From: Tillus elongatus
Taxonomy: Eukaryota > Arthropoda > Insecta > Coleoptera > Cleridae
Assembly (NCBI GenBank): GCA_964006375.1
Contig: OZ023267.1
Coordinates: 80,175,682 to 80,239,681 of the forward strand
Direction of reading: 5' to 3'
DNA length: 64,000 nt
A program made the translations under genes and the position numbers. Positions 41,346 through 56,369 of this stretch are shown here, in pieces. The notes under the pieces were generated by a model that saw only the letters and a list, made by a program, of their open reading frames with translations, was not told where the DNA came from and ran no database searches. The stretch's first letter is position 1. Each line of letters begins with the position of its first letter.

Positions 41346-42192
41346 AAAAAGTATACATAATCCCTAACCCCCCTTCCAAACTTTGCTAACTCTGGGTAAT
41401 CAGAGTCATGAACTGACGTACAAAATGTTACCCTAGTGTAATTAAATAATTGAAGTTCTGCTATTTACCGTTAGATGGTGTGAAGATCATGCCATATCAA
41501 GTGTCAATTATCATTATTATGAACTTTCACTTATAACTAACAAAATAACAAATTACTTAAATTTTAAACAAATTTGATCTGTCAATTTTTGATGTTTTTA
41601 ATCTTTATGAAATTCTGATTGTAAAAATAAACCAATTATTGTCAATTTGGCGTATTAACATACATAAGCCAAAAGAAAGAAACAAAGAAGATTGTTTGCT
41701 CTGAATTTCAACTAAAATTAACATTCTAATGTTAGTCAATAGTATGGCTCATTCTACCCAATAAATCAGAGGGCGTTAATGAAATAGATTGTTTTTAGCA
41801 TTGTAAGATGGGGAAGTAAAGATATAAAAAAGTAGACAATATTTTAACTGAATAAACAAATTATTAATTATCAAAATTGATCAACATGGGTAGATAATAA
41901 TTTAGGAGATTAAAAATTTTTGTTTAAGTGATTGATTTTCTGAATAGATACAGATCAATTTAATCAATTTTTGTTCAAACAACTTTCATTTTGGTATGCT
42001 GACACTTCAGGAAAACGAATACGTAACGGGTGTCCAAACTGAACGTTACGTGTCTCATTGAACAGTTTGGACACTTGACGTGCTTGAAGAGTGCTATAGA
42101 TGACAATGTCACTTCCGACACCGTGCTCAAACTGTTCAAATGTGCTCAAACTGTGCGATGTATCATATAAAATGTGTTCAAAGTGTACGATA

Positions 42193-42194
<2 letters not shown>
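41346..42194. other. AT-rich DNA, nothing recognised
   Basis: No gene is seen. The last 90 bases are the repeat shared with 37,207-37,290. A TGTTCAAACTG-type word is repeated around 42,124-42,160. Confidence 0.5.

Positions 42195-42267
<73 letters not shown>
42195..42267. repeat. (TA)n tract
   Basis: About 73 bases. The sequence just after it (CAGTTTCACCAAGTAAGGGC, AACAAC) is the short repeat also seen near 10,600 and 56,110. Confidence 0.97.
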
Positions 42268-42270
<3 letters not shown>

Positions 42271-42429
42271 TTGGTCCATACAGTTTCACCAAGTAAGGGC
42301 AACAACAATCAATGCATAGAAGAGGTCTTCTATCGAAGAGCCTGTCCATTTGTATAGAAATTTGAAAATTAAGCAGATGAACGCTTCCCAGAATGCATGG
42401 TTTACCCAATAGTGCATAAGAAAAAAGGT

Positions 42430-43340
42430 CATCCCGAAGTACGTAATCATAACTACTGCAATATCAAATTAGTTCTATGCATTGTAAAAATTCTCCAAAT
42501 GTTTATACTGGTGTCTTGTAAAAAGGCTCCTTTATGTGCCCCAAGGGATAAAAAATCTAAAGGATTCAAATCAGCGGATGTTGGTGACAATGCTACTGGA
42601 CCACCATGACCAAACCATCGATGACTCTATGTTTCCGAGAGTTACTGCCTGGCATCAACGGAAATGCGCCAGTGGACCATCATGTTGGAACCACATAATA
42701 TTTCTCACTGACCCAGGTTAAAGTTCTGGCAGATCATTCATCAGAAAATTTTAATATGACACATGAATTAGTCTATGTGGCACATTATTTGGACCAAAAA
42801 TGTCATTTCCAATAATACTAGGCCAAATATTTACAGAAAATTGATGCTGCGAATTTGATACTGATGATTTGATGTTAGTAAATTGGGATTTTCATCAGAC
42901 AAGTTATGCAAGCTATGGAAATTTGATTCCCTTTCTTCTAAATGACGCTTCGTCTGTAACAAGAACACGACGAGAGAAATGTTCCTTGTTTTTCAACTTA
43001 TTTAGAAGCAACTGAAACAAAAATATTGTCTAGGCCCATATTTTCTTGGTAAGGGTTTTTGCACACGTGTGTAATGGTATGGTTTTAATTGTTGGTCTTT
43101 CCAAATTATGTTTACAGAAGATGCGGCAATAATTCTTATATCGCTAGAAACGATTCTGTTACTTGTAGAGGGGTTGTGTTCCCGTGCATTGCGCAATGAC
43201 TCTTCAACTTGAACAGTTCGTCGGTATCTTCTGCGTCCAAAATTATATTTTAAAGGTTTTAAGGCAGCGGTTTCCCTTAAACGTCTGCAGATATTTTATA
43301 AAATATGTTTGCTGCGTGCTGTTAATCCGAGAAACCTGTC
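42430..43340 (-). pseudogene. Tc1/mariner-superfamily transposase fossil
   Basis: The minus strand shows the N-terminal recognition helices (AREHNPSTSNRIVSSDI, DQQLKPYHYTRVQ; 43,090-43,196). The first catalytic segment reads RRVLVTDEASF (about 42,945-42,980), then FSVNIWPSIIGNDIFGPNNV (42,790-42,850). The C-terminal part reads HRWFGHGGPVALSPTSADLN plus PLDFLSLGA (42,540-42,625). The usual block is RWIGRGGPVAWPPRSPDLNPLDFFLWG, so the third acidic residue survives. The second-aspartate block (usually QHDGAPAH) lies in a decayed stretch reading NMMVHWRI. Several stops and frame changes are present. No terminal repeats are seen. Confidence 0.8.
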
Positions 43341-44654
43341 ATGTTAAATTCTCAATCTGTCTCTTTCATTTCGTCTCCCTTCATCCTAAACCAATTACAT
43401 ATCGGTTAATTCAGCCAAGGTATAATTGAAAAAGGACACTTTAAAGCAATAAGCAGCATATTTCACTTTGACAAGTAAATGACAATTGCATCCTAATTTT
43501 TTGATTCAGCCCAGGACATATTCAATACACTAGATATCACGACATAATTGCATTTGTCTCATAAAAGAGGTTATTTTTAACAGACACTAAACGCGCAAGT
43601 AGTTTTTTTTAAAATATTGCAGTCATAGCACATACGCAGGAAAATGTGTACTAGTTTCAATTATTTTCAACATACAAATTTAATTCGTGTTGCTACAGTC
43701 GTCTGGATAAATTTGGAATAAACCAACAATAAAAAAATCTTTAACACCCTGTACCACAAAACGAAGCAAAATCAGACCTCTGTCGATATGAAAAAAAGTC
43801 TTATTGTACGTGAGGAATCTCAGCAAGAGCGATGCCACATATTTTTTTAAACAGCCTATATTTTATTATAAATACGATGTATATATAGTAAAATAATATT
43901 ATGGATACATTCGTATCTCAGAATAAAGGTTTGTCATGTAAGTATACTGAATTTTGTTAAAATAAGCACGCTTTAATATTAATATATCTAAACTTTCTCC
44001 TCCTGTTTTTTTAAGATTACTCTTTTACAATTTATATAAGTCAGCAATTGTCACATTTTCCTCACTAAACCCTGGCTTGTTATATTGATTTATTTTCTAT
44101 GGAGAGTCCAGCTGAAGTCCAGGAATTAGTAATTATAACTGTGTAACCTATAATCAGTGACAGTATGTAATTGAGGATCTGATAAAACGGCACTGCTTTA
44201 GCTCAATCCAATAAACAGGTCAATTAATACCCATATCTACATAAGCCAATGTTTGCCTAACAGAGCTCAGCCCTGCTCACTTAGCTTGTTAATTTTATTA
44301 CACTATTTGCATGCTGATGTATTTGCGACATGTTCGCCCTGAACATTCCTCGATTTAATCATTAGTAATCTACTCGCTGTAAACGATACAGGTGCAGGCT
44401 GGCCAAGTTCTCGAGATATGTTCACAGAAAAAACAAAATGGTTTTGGTCCTTATTTAAACCACATGTCTTCAAGCTGACATCCACACAAAGCTATAATTG
44501 TATTCATCCTCCTATAACTTTTCTTAGTGTTATTGATTGTTTTTTCGGTTATTTTTTCGGTTTCGTATTTTTTTACGGAATCGTTTCCAGAAAAATGTAA
44601 TCAAATCTACGCCTACTACTTATTTCAATTATCACATTTATTGTAATGGATAAA
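43341..44654. other. AT-rich DNA, nothing recognised
   Basis: No motif-bearing open frame or repeat shared with the rest of the window. Confidence 0.5.
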
Positions 44655-44771
44655 TTGGATACTTTAACCGGTCATGGATTTTTTACTTTCGAAATTTTTT
44701 TGAAATGAGTGCGACTTAGAGCTCCTAGGACCTTTATTTAGGGCATAGTAAAACATTTATATGGTAATAGA

Positions 44772-44839
<68 letters not shown>
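44655..44839 (-). repeat. Decayed inverted TAC stem-loop module joined to (TA)n
   Basis: TTTTTTTGAAATGAGTGCGA, CTTAGAGCTCCTAGGACC and TAGGGCATAGT mirror the inverted stem-loop modules at 17,600 and 30,710. The (TA)n core is 44,775-44,839. Instead of TAC internal sequence, a hammerhead-like motif follows. Confidence 0.6.
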
Positions 44840-44840
<1 letters not shown>

Positions 44841-44843
44841 TAT

Positions 44844-44915
44844 GTGTGTGCATAAAATGGGAGACATAGACCAGTTTCGTCTCTGTTAGGACACAACAGT
44901 ATGTTATACACACAC
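44844..44915 (-). ncRNA. Hammerhead-ribozyme-like motif B (decayed core, strong helix I)
   Basis: GTGTGTGCATAA (44,844-44,855) and TTATACACACAC (44,904-44,915) can form a 12-pair helix with one G-U pair. Enclosed on the minus strand are CTGTTGT (44,899-44,893; CTGATGA with A6 and A9 changed), stem GTCC/AGAC with three of four pairs, GAAAC (44,878-44,874) and GTC (44,865-44,863) followed by TCC, as in motif A at 27 kb. The two motifs share GAAAC-NN-TCT-TGTCTCC spacing, so they are homologous. The core changes predict inactivity. Confidence 0.55.
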
Positions 44916-46440
44916 TCCAACAGGTTGGTCCTAAGGCATAAAAGCGGAGCGCCATTTCTGGTTTCGTAGTGGTTCCAGGCTCCTTTCAATTACAGCGTCG
45001 GGAAATTTTATTTATTTTAAATGGCAGTTTACAGGTTATTCTTGTTTTTTAAGACCATATCTTGTCCACGTCTCTGAAACATTTCATACGTGCTGGGTAT
45101 GATTCAAAGCCAGTGACTGTATTGTCTATGGGGAAATAGACACGTTTTGTATTGAAAGAGATTAGCCATCACTTTACCAATATGTTTTTGAACCTTGTTT
45201 TGCATGAGTGGTAGATGTTCTGGATTTTGTGCTCTCAATGACAGTGAAGAGATACGCTGTTATTGTTAAAAATCTTTCTAAAAACAAGAAAAACCAGACC
45301 AGTCTGGCTACTTTTGTCACTTCCAGCCTAACATCCTGTACTGTCAATGCCTCTAGCTGTGATACAGTTTCTCACCTTCTCCCCACTTTTAGTAGTTAGC
45401 CACACCGTTACTTATCACATAACAGACCACTTACCTAGTTTTGTTCTTGTGAATTCTAGTGTTCTCATGTAAATTTCAAATTTCAGCTCGACTTTGCAGA
45501 GACAAAACGGAAACATTGTCAGGTCATGTAAAGCTGAGTTGACCATTAATGTAAACGATTTATAAATATCTGGTCGCTGACAGTTACGTCTTGCAACATT
45601 CTGTAACTCATTCATTTAAGCAGCTTAATGCCATTTCTTCACATCCCTGGTTCCACAACGCCGTTATCTTAATGGAAGGACAACACTTTTATTTGAAGTT
45701 ATAACTGTTGCCACATGCTTTACAGCCACAACCCTCTTGCAGCATTCCTATTATAGTTGTTAACTCAGTCTCGCGGAAGGTGCTGTCTCGCGTTCATTAA
45801 CCAAAAAAATGCGTTCATGCGCAACTTAACAGAGGCTATCAAATGACATTACGGTAGATGAGAATAACCCAACACGAAGCCAAGGTTGCCATATTAGACG
45901 ATTCGTCTTGTAATTACACGATTTAGGTTATAAGAGCGCTTCTCAAATTTTGGTTTTCCGTGCCCCCTGTGTTTCCTCCACAATATATGGTAGAATAACC
46001 CAATACACAGTTTTCATATTAGACGATTAATCATGTAATTACACAGTTTTGTTTCTTTTTGTGCTACTCGTTATGATCTTTGCCATTTGACAAAACATGA
46101 ATCACTTTCCATTAACATCTAAAGCATCAATAGCATTTATCAAAAAATAAATAAAAAAATAACCACCAAAGTACCAGACTCTTTTCTCGATCCCTGCTGC
46201 CGCAATACAGACTCTTTTCTCGATCCCTGCTGCCGCAATACTGTGCGCAGTAATTTACTTGGATTGTGCAATAATGGCTAGGATGTCGATTAATGCAGCG
46301 TCAATGTTCATCGCCTGATTTATTGTTGCCCGAATATTTGCTTCAGATGCCGAGGTGTGTTGAATTTTTGGAGTTGAAAATATACAATTATGAAAGCAGC
46401 TGCAGTGCGTCAGTTATTATTTGTGTCTTTGCAACTCTAT
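44916..46440. other. Intergenic DNA; two small internal duplications
   Basis: No gene is seen. A GAATAACCCAA-CACG block is repeated loosely (45,860-45,930 and 45,990-46,045, each with CATATTAGACGATT and TGTAATTACAC). A perfect 33-bp tandem repeat lies at 46,175-46,240. Confidence 0.55.
46175..46240. repeat. Perfect 33-bp tandem duplication
   Basis: The unit CAGACTCTTTTCTCGATCCC-TGCTGCCGCAATA occurs at 46,175-46,207 and again unchanged at 46,208-46,240. The identity marks it as recent. Confidence 0.97.
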
Positions 46441-46645
46441 TTTAACCGACTTAAAAAAAAGGAGGAGGTTCTCAATTCCACTGTATTTTTTATGTGTGTT
46501 ACCTCAGAACCATTTTCTAGGTGAACCAATTTTGATAATTCCTTTTGTTTGAAAGCTGGTGCTTCTCATGTGGTCCCATATAAATTAGATCAAGATCTGA
46601 CCAGTAGTTTTTGAGTTATCCTTAATGAAGTCGGTTGTATATTTT
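46441..46645 (+). repeat. Dispersed repeat beginning AACCGACTT and ending AAGTCGGTT
   Basis: TTTTAACCGACTTAAAAAAAAGGAGGAGGTT at the start and AATGAAGTCGGTTGTAT at 46,625-46,640 form an imperfect inverted pair. In between are TATGTGTGTTACCTCAGAAC, a GTGAACCAATTTTGAT block and a TTTTTGAGTTATCC block. Very similar units are, to my knowledge, common in insect genomes. No coding capacity. Confidence 0.6.
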
Positions 46646-46716
46646 TTTAAATTTTTACTTTTTATTCAAATCTCAAACACTCAAACAGAATATATAGTAA
46701 GGTATGGTAAATATGG

Positions 46717-46717
<1 letters not shown>

Positions 46718-46804
<87 letters not shown>
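46718..46804. repeat. (TA)n tract
   Basis: About 87 bases. It is followed by CCGACTTTTAAAAAGATCCG, echoing the CCGACTT end of the neighbouring repeat. Confidence 0.97.
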
Positions 46805-46807
<3 letters not shown>

Positions 46808-46939
46808 GACTTTTAAAAAGATCCGAACACACAGTAAAAGTTGATGGATTTTTTTTAAATTTATACATTAGGTGTACTCGATCAAACTTAAACATGATTA
46901 CATTTTCAAAATATGATTTCAAGAAATAAGAAATTTTTT

Positions 46940-47130
46940 TAATGATAAGTGGATCCGCCGCTATTTCTTATGTATTCGAGAACTCTTCGCGGCATGCTTG
47001 AAATTAAATTAATCATGTTTTATTGAAGAATGTCATCCCTGGCTCCGATAATTCGGTGACAAAGGTCAACTAGGTTATTTGATCGTTGGGGTAAATTACC
47101 CAGTCGTTTGCCGATCATATCCCACACATG
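46940..47130 (-). pseudogene. C-terminal end of a Tc1-type transposase
   Basis: The minus strand reads VWDMIGKRLGNLPQRSNNLV, then DLCHRIIGARDDILQ-stop-NMI, then NLISSMPRRVLEYIRNSGGS followed by TYH and a stop at 46,940-46,942. This is the tail block of Tc1-family transposases (WDxxxRRL...W..IPQ..I..LI.SMPRR...I...GG.T.Y). One in-frame stop lies in the middle. Everything upstream has been replaced by an RTE fragment at 47,131. Confidence 0.8.
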
Positions 47131-47978
<848 letters not shown>

Positions 47979-48009
47979 TGTATTTGTTTGCTGTACGTTT
48001 ATGATTGCT

Positions 48010-48075
48010 TATTGGTTTGCGTGGACTGCAGTTTTGAACCGTCCCGCTTAATCATCAGCACGCTACTGACTGTTA
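48010..48075 (-). ncRNA. Hammerhead-ribozyme-like motif with strong helix I, terminal arm of the Penelope-like element
   Basis: The minus strand reads GCGTG, CTGATGA (48,058-48,052), a stem II region around GGGAC and GGTTC, AAAAC (48,035-48,031; GAAAC expected), TGCA, GTC (48,026-48,024), CACGC. Helix I, GCGTG with CACGC, is a perfect five-pair helix directly next to the core. Helix III is the minimal AC/GT with loop TGCA. In the mirrored arm stem II would be GAACC-GGGAC-GGTC. G12 replaced by A is the only invariant-base change here, although stem II is partly mispaired. Confidence 0.65.
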
Positions 48076-48129
48076 TCGCTCCTGTGTGGTGTACGTCTGA
48101 GATTGTACGTGGCGCTTGTGCCGTGAGCT

Positions 48130-50060
48130 TCTATTGTCGGTTTACTGTTCTCTGATTGGTTGTGCCTTCGGACTGTATCGTGTGTATCGGTCTCCTGTCT
48201 TTAACACTATGGTTTGATAATTTGTCTATTTGTATGGCCTTTATTATGTTTTGTTTAAATGTTTGTACTTGAATTTGTTCTGGCAATAATTGTTTCTTAT
48301 TGTTTGTTTGTTGAACGTAGTATTGTTCCCAGACTTCCATTTTTTGTGGCCTTTAACATGTTTCATCGGTTGTAATCGGGCGATGTCTGGTTTTTGGTGT
48401 TTTGTGTTGTAAATGTGTGTAGCTACGTTTGATTTGTAGCTAGGTATGTGGATTTTATCTAATGCTGTTATATGTTCCATGAATCTTGTTTCTATTGATT
48501 TTTTTGTAATTCCTATATATTTTTATTGCATGTGTTACATTCTATTTGATATATTCCGTTTAATTCATGTGGGTTGTGTTGTTTTTTATTTATTTTGTTA
48601 TTAGTTTTGTAGCTTATTTTTAAGTCATATTGTTTGAGTGTTTGTGTTATTTTTTTTTGATGTGGTGGTTATAAATGAATGTTGTATATTTTGTGTTTGT
48701 TTCTGGTGTTTAGATTTCGGTTTTGTTGATTTGTTTGTTTTTGAATTGTTTTACTAGCTCTTCTATTGTTTTCTTGTTGTATCCGTTTCTTTCTGCTATT
48801 TGTATTATGATGTTGTACCCCTTGTCTCGTTTGTCGTTTTGGAGTGGTACATTTAGCCTTCTGTTTATTAAGTATCTGTATGCGGCCATTTTGTGTGTGT
48901 GTGTGTGTGTGTGTGGGTGTAGTGAGTGTTTAGGTATAGTGATGTCTGTTTGTGTAGGTTTTCTGTATATTTTGTATTCAATCTGGTTTTTCTTTTCTGA
49001 TTAGTGTTAAGTCTAGGAAGTTTATGGTGTTGCTTAATTCTTTTTCTATTGTAAATTTTATTTTTCTGTTGATTTGGTTTATTTTTTTGAGGATATTCTC
49101 TATGTTGGTTTTTTGATTGTCGAATATTATTAATATATCATCGACGTATCTTACTCATTTGATGTTTGGGTCCGTCTCTTTTATGATGGTGTTGATTTTA
49201 TCTTCTAACTGTTGTACGTATATTTCTGCTATAATGCTTGATAGTGGAGATTCCATTGGTAGTCCGTCTTCTTGGATGTAGTATTCTCCATTGAACTCAA
49301 AGTAATTTTTTTTAATATGATGTTTAATATTTCGCTGATTTGTTGTTTTTTGTTGTTATTTTGTATTTTATTTTCCATTATATTTGTAGTTTCGTTAATT
49401 GGTATACTGGTGTACATATTTGTTATATCAAATAAGGCAAGTCTTGTGTTTTTGTTTATGTTTATGTTTTCTAGTTTATGCACTAGTTCTATAGCGTTTT
49501 TTATGTTAAATTTGTTTACTAGTTGTATTTATTGTTTTAGTACTTGGTCCATTTCTTTTGCTATGTTGTGAAGGTGCATCTTTGAAGTTGATAGTGGTCT
49601 TATTGGGTATCCCGTTTTGTGTATTTTTATTATTCCTGTCATTGGTGGTGCTTTAGGGTTGTTGTTATAATAATGTGTTGTTTTTTGGTTGAATAATATC
49701 TTGTGTTTTTTTATGATGTTTAATATTTGATTTTGGAATTTTTTCGTTGGGTTTTCGTTCGGTTTCTTGCATTTGTTTGTTGAGATCAAAGTGTTTGTTT
49801 TTCTATATAGTCCTTTGATTTTATTGCTATTAGTGCGTCGTTTTTATCTGTTTTTGCTATTGTTATGTTGTTATATGTGACTTTGTTTCTTATTTGTTTG
49901 ATCATTTTTTCATGCGTATGGTTTTTTGATTTAGTCTTGTCAATAATTTTGTTTATTTCTGTTGCTAGTTGGTTTTTCAGTGGTTCTAAGTTTGGGCTAT
50001 ATATTGAGTTTACCGCGTGTTGTGTGTCCACTATTATGTTCTCTATTGTAGATTTTTTTG
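48130..50060 (-). pseudogene. Penelope-type reverse transcriptase and GIY-YIG endonuclease (broken)
   Basis: On the minus strand the N-terminal part (50,031-49,786) is lysine- and asparagine-rich. It includes TYNNITIAKTDKNDALIAI, the fingers region that Penelope polymerases share with telomerase. Next is APPMTGIIKIHKTGYPIRPL (about 49,600-49,660), then TRLALFDITNMYTSIPINET (49,390-49,450) with the first catalytic aspartate. VRYVDDILIIF carries the intact YVDD at 49,148-49,137. A linker follows, then GIYQIECNTCNK (GIY at 48,557-48,549) and, after a frame change, YIGITKKSIETRFMEHITAL. The C-x2-C pair between GIY and YIG is typical of Penelope endonucleases. The tail continues to about 48,130. 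Stops occur near 49,155, 49,230 and 48,600-48,720. Confidence 0.9.
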
Positions 50061-50339
50061 TATCTAAAAAGTTGGTTTATATGTTGTTTTTTATGAATTA
50101 TTTTTCAACAAAACAAACAATAAGAAAGAATTAATGCCAGAACAAATCCAAGTAGAAACATTTAAACAAAACTTAATAAAGACCATACAAATAGACAAAT
50201 TATCAAACCATAGTGATCAAGCAAGGAGACCGATACGCACGACACAGCCCGAAGCCACAACCAATCAGAGAACAGTAAACCGACCATTAGAAGCTCACGG
50301 CACAAGCGCAACGTACAATCTCAGACGTAAACTACACAG

Positions 50340-50532
<193 letters not shown>

Positions 50533-51348
50533 TTAAAATTCTGTTTTCTAGAGGCGACAGGTGTTCTACGAGTGCACATTTTAAAAATTGATTTAATTTA
50601 TATAAGGTGGCTATATACATAGAGTGTTGCACCAAACTTATATTTTTTTAAATAAAGCATACTGTATTTTATCGCAGACTTGGATTTTCCTCGCTTCATA
50701 CATTACGTGAGTGAAGTTTCAGGCCTTTATACAGGGTACTTTTAACGATATGGCCATTTGTTTCTCTGAATCGACATGTATTTATCACCTGGTACCTCCC
50801 AAGAACTAACGTAACCAATTATTTTTTGTGGCGACCTACTTTCGACATGTGGTCTATTTTATTTCCATACCAAGAAGTATCCGTCAAATTGAAAATTATA
50901 TACAGTATGACCCAAAACAAAAATCGAAGAGTTTCTATAAAATTTTCAAATGGAACAGACTATAGTTTATACCTCTATCGGGTAGCTTATTTACTTCTCT
51001 ATTAATTTTATTAAGCTTTCTCTATACTCAAATCGACTCGTTTTAAACTTATGCTAGGTGTTATCAGAAAATACCCTTATGTCGTCACTTATTTTCATTA
51101 ATCATGTTGGCTTTGGATATGCCTCGCCCACTAACTAGCTAACAATTAAATAAATAGTAATATTTTGACTGTAATGAATGCAACATTTTATTAGCTTTTT
51201 ATGATACATTTTTTTAGCGAGTTAAATTAAATACAAAAGGACGTACAGCGGTTCAAACTTTTTATTTGTGCATAGTAGTACTCTTATTTTATGGTAATAG
51301 ATGAAAGCATTAAGAAAGCAAACATTAGGTTCACAAATTTATTAAAAC
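50533..51348. other. AT-rich DNA, nothing recognised
   Basis: No motif-bearing frame is seen. The stretch precedes the mariner tail and may include decayed element flank. Confidence 0.45.
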
Positions 51349-51784
51349 TCATAAAACATGTTCAAAAATGTTTCCGTTTTCCTGAATGCAAATTCGGAGT
51401 TGTCGTTCAAAATTTTCTTTGACTCTGTTCAACATGAGGGGGCTAATACTTCTGAAAGCTGATTGTATTCAATTTTTCATATCATCCGCAGTTATGGGCA
51501 ATGCTTCATATACTTTTTGCTTCACATATCCCCAGAGGAAAAATGTTGCTGGCCATTGAATGTTCTCTTGTCAACCGATCCATCGGTTTCCTAACGAATG
51601 GTTTAAGTATTGTTTTACGTCTCGGTGAAAATTTGTAGGAGCACCATTATGCTGAAAATACGTTATACGACGTGTTTCAAGGTCTACATCCTCCATTAAA
51701 TTCGGCAAATCATCCTCGAGAAATCTGCGATAGCGTTCTCTATAAAGTCGATCTTGAAAATAGAATGGACCGATAACTTTATCG
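51349..51784 (-). pseudogene. Mariner-type transposase, C-terminal half
   Basis: The minus strand reads [65 protein letters not shown]-stop, then ATFFLWGYVKQKVYEALPIT and a tail ending NGNIFEHVL before the stop at 51,349. The catalytic block is normally QHDGAPAH, so the second aspartate is asparagine here. The segment with the third acidic residue (R-S-P-D-L-x-P-x-D) is deleted between WIG and FFLWG. It is cut off on its N-terminal side by the (TA)n at 51,803. Confidence 0.85.
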
Positions 51785-51800
51785 CCTGTAAGTTAAGATA

Positions 51801-53845
<2,045 letters not shown>

Positions 53846-54150
53846 TATAAAAATTGAAAATGACCCCGGATATGGGTTCTACAGGTCCTAGCTCGCGCTC
53901 ATTTGAAGAAATTGTTTCAAAATTCAAAAGCCGGGATCTCCCCAATATTGAATTTTTTTACGAAAATTCACTAAAACTTCGCAAGATTTCCGTATTTCCG
54001 AAAGTAGGATAGCAATATTTTTTAAGACCGATGTTAATATCCATTTTATTGTTAGTATACAATGTATTATATTTAATGAAATCTTAAGTATTTTTTTCAA
54101 ACTGCTTAATAATTTGCTACCATAACTCACTTGCTGCGTCCAAACTTTGA
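53846..54150. repeat. TAC-family copy 9: stem-loop end plus inverted GCAGC end, no core
   Basis: The stem-loop module at 53,846-53,976 (TGACCCCGGATATGGGTTCT, CTCGCGCTCATTTGAAGAAA, ATTTTTTTACGAAAATTCAC) is in forward orientation. After 140 bases an inverted GCAGC end follows (TTTGCTACCATAACTCACTT, GCTGCGTCC). The (TA)n core and internal units are missing, and the end orientations differ from a normal copy. Confidence 0.65.
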
Positions 54151-56365
54151 ATTATTACTATTAATAATTTTAATTTCACAGTATATCTTACAAAGAAGCA
54201 CTAGGACATAGTCTTCTTCCTAAAGGTCTAAATATAAAATTATTTAGATATGTTACTTTCTATTTTTCAACCAAACTTTGTTTCCGGTGCTGCGGTAATG
54301 TCCGCCAACGTACTTGGTACAAGCATGGATTATATTATTATATTATATTTAATTATATTATATTTAATGTAAAACCAATTATTTAGTACAAACATATTGA
54401 CACCCCTTTATTTGACAAGTTAATATTATGAATAATATTTGAAAATATCTTTGTTTACTTTTATCGTGTCAAAAAAAGTTGCAATATAAAATTCCAATTT
54501 CATTGGGAATTTTTACATTTTAGTTTTATCTAGTAAACTTATATTTCAACCCATTCAGAACTTGCCGCAAACACTAAAATACACACATGCACGCTGCAAT
54601 TTTGCTTGTCATTTTATGTATAGAGAGAATTCTGTTTGTTTGCTCTTGAGTTTTATATGCTAAGATTCGTTTAAATAAAAGCGCTGGAAGCTAAAAGCCC
54701 ATAGGCAATCAGAAATGGCTCTTAATAAAACAAAACCAAGCCTTATCTGCGGCAAAATATTAAGGTAGATCCCCGCTGGTATGTGCCACTCGGGAATTGG
54801 TATACAGACAACTCTATACAAATGGACATTAGTATTCGAGTCGAGCATGATATTTTATATCTTCTGCGGGTATTTGACGACAACGATATTATTCGGGCCG
54901 AATGATTTCCAGTTTCCAGCAAGTAGCTCATTTCGGTGACCAACATGTTATTGCCTTCCTGTGTTTGCACGGAGGCCCCGGGTCCGAAATGATCAAGCTT
55001 TACAATCGAGTCACGCCTCTCACTCTCAACACTTCTATGCACCATTCAGCACTTCTACACAACCTCCTCAAACTCCAGACGAATTCTCAAAGAGAAGAAT
55101 AAGGGGAGAAGGACGGAGGAATTGTCCAGCGCACTAGGACGTGTTTGACACATTTGCACTGTTAAACTTTTTTTAGCCACATGAAGTTTGCGTGGCTCTG
55201 AATACGTGACGGGAAACACGATGAGGGGATAAGCACATTAGAATGCAAACTCTGTTTTGTTTTCATAGACCGCAATTGCTGAGTTCTTAATAAGTTAGCG
55301 GACGGCTTCTGTTTACCCAGACTGTTTGGATACTTTCTTTAGAAAATGAACACATTCACCGAATTGAAACAATCTCCTTGAGATGGGAAATTTCATTTTG
55401 TATTTTATAAGAATGAGTTTCATAACACAAGGAACTAAAATTTGTTTGCCGATTCAGAATGGTAATACTTTTGCCATCTACCGGAATTGTTTTATAGCGA
55501 CGTTATATATTGATTTCGTCATTCAACCAGCGCGGCGCCATCTATGCAAGTACTTTTCGTTTCTCATGTCGGAAACTGCATGAAAACTTATATTTTAGAC
55601 AGGCAGAGAATATATCAACATAACATTTTACTATCATAATCTACAGTAAACTCTTACAGCAAACTAATTTATCTTCAACATATAATTTATATGACAATTG
55701 TTTAAAGGAGTGTTTTGCAGTTTACCTTTCTTTAAGTCGGTCAGTTTTTTATAGTCTAGTTAAAAATCGCCAGTGAGGAAGCTATAACTGTTCGACTTTC
55801 AAAATGTTTGTTCTAATGATCGAGAACTGGAGGCTTGAGAACCGATATCTAAAGTCAGTTTCAATTTTTGTATTATGTTTATACATCCTATATAAATGTT
55901 TTGCACAGAACTTAAAGGCAGATTTACCTATAATGGCCGAAAATCGTTTTCGTGAATACAGGTGTTCGATATTTTCAGCAAAATAAACTTTTTTAATAGA
56001 ACACCTATATTATATTGCTTTATATATGGATCCGAATGATTTCCTCTTCACTCCAGATATAGGGTTTTATTGTGTTATACGTTATGGATACGTTATTATA
56101 GTTCATTAGTTGTTGTTGCCCTTACTTTGTGAAACCTTTCTATACTAAATACAGAGGTAAAGACTATTTCTCTGGCTTTAAAAATGTTTCTTTTTCTGTA
56201 ACCGGTTGCGCTATAATTTATACGACTTCATAACAACTACAAATAAAAATCCATTGGAACGTTGCAATATTTTGATCAAAATATTCTTTAAAAAAGTTAA
56301 ATTAAAATGACAGATGACGTCTTTAAAATGTAGACGAGATATAAACATAGAATCAACCTATAAGG
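54151..56365. other. AT-rich DNA without recognised genes
   Basis: A TTATATTA-type run lies at about 54,325-54,370. Open frames at 54,743-55,045 lack known motifs. A short repeat at 56,105-56,150 (TGTTGTTGCCCTTACTTTGT, GAAAC) is shared with 10,600 and 42,280. Confidence 0.5.
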
Positions 56366-56369
56366 CTAC

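Noticed and set aside
54743..55045. 100-codon minus-strand open frame
   Set aside because: No motif, no ATG-supported context and no splice or neighbouring coding evidence.
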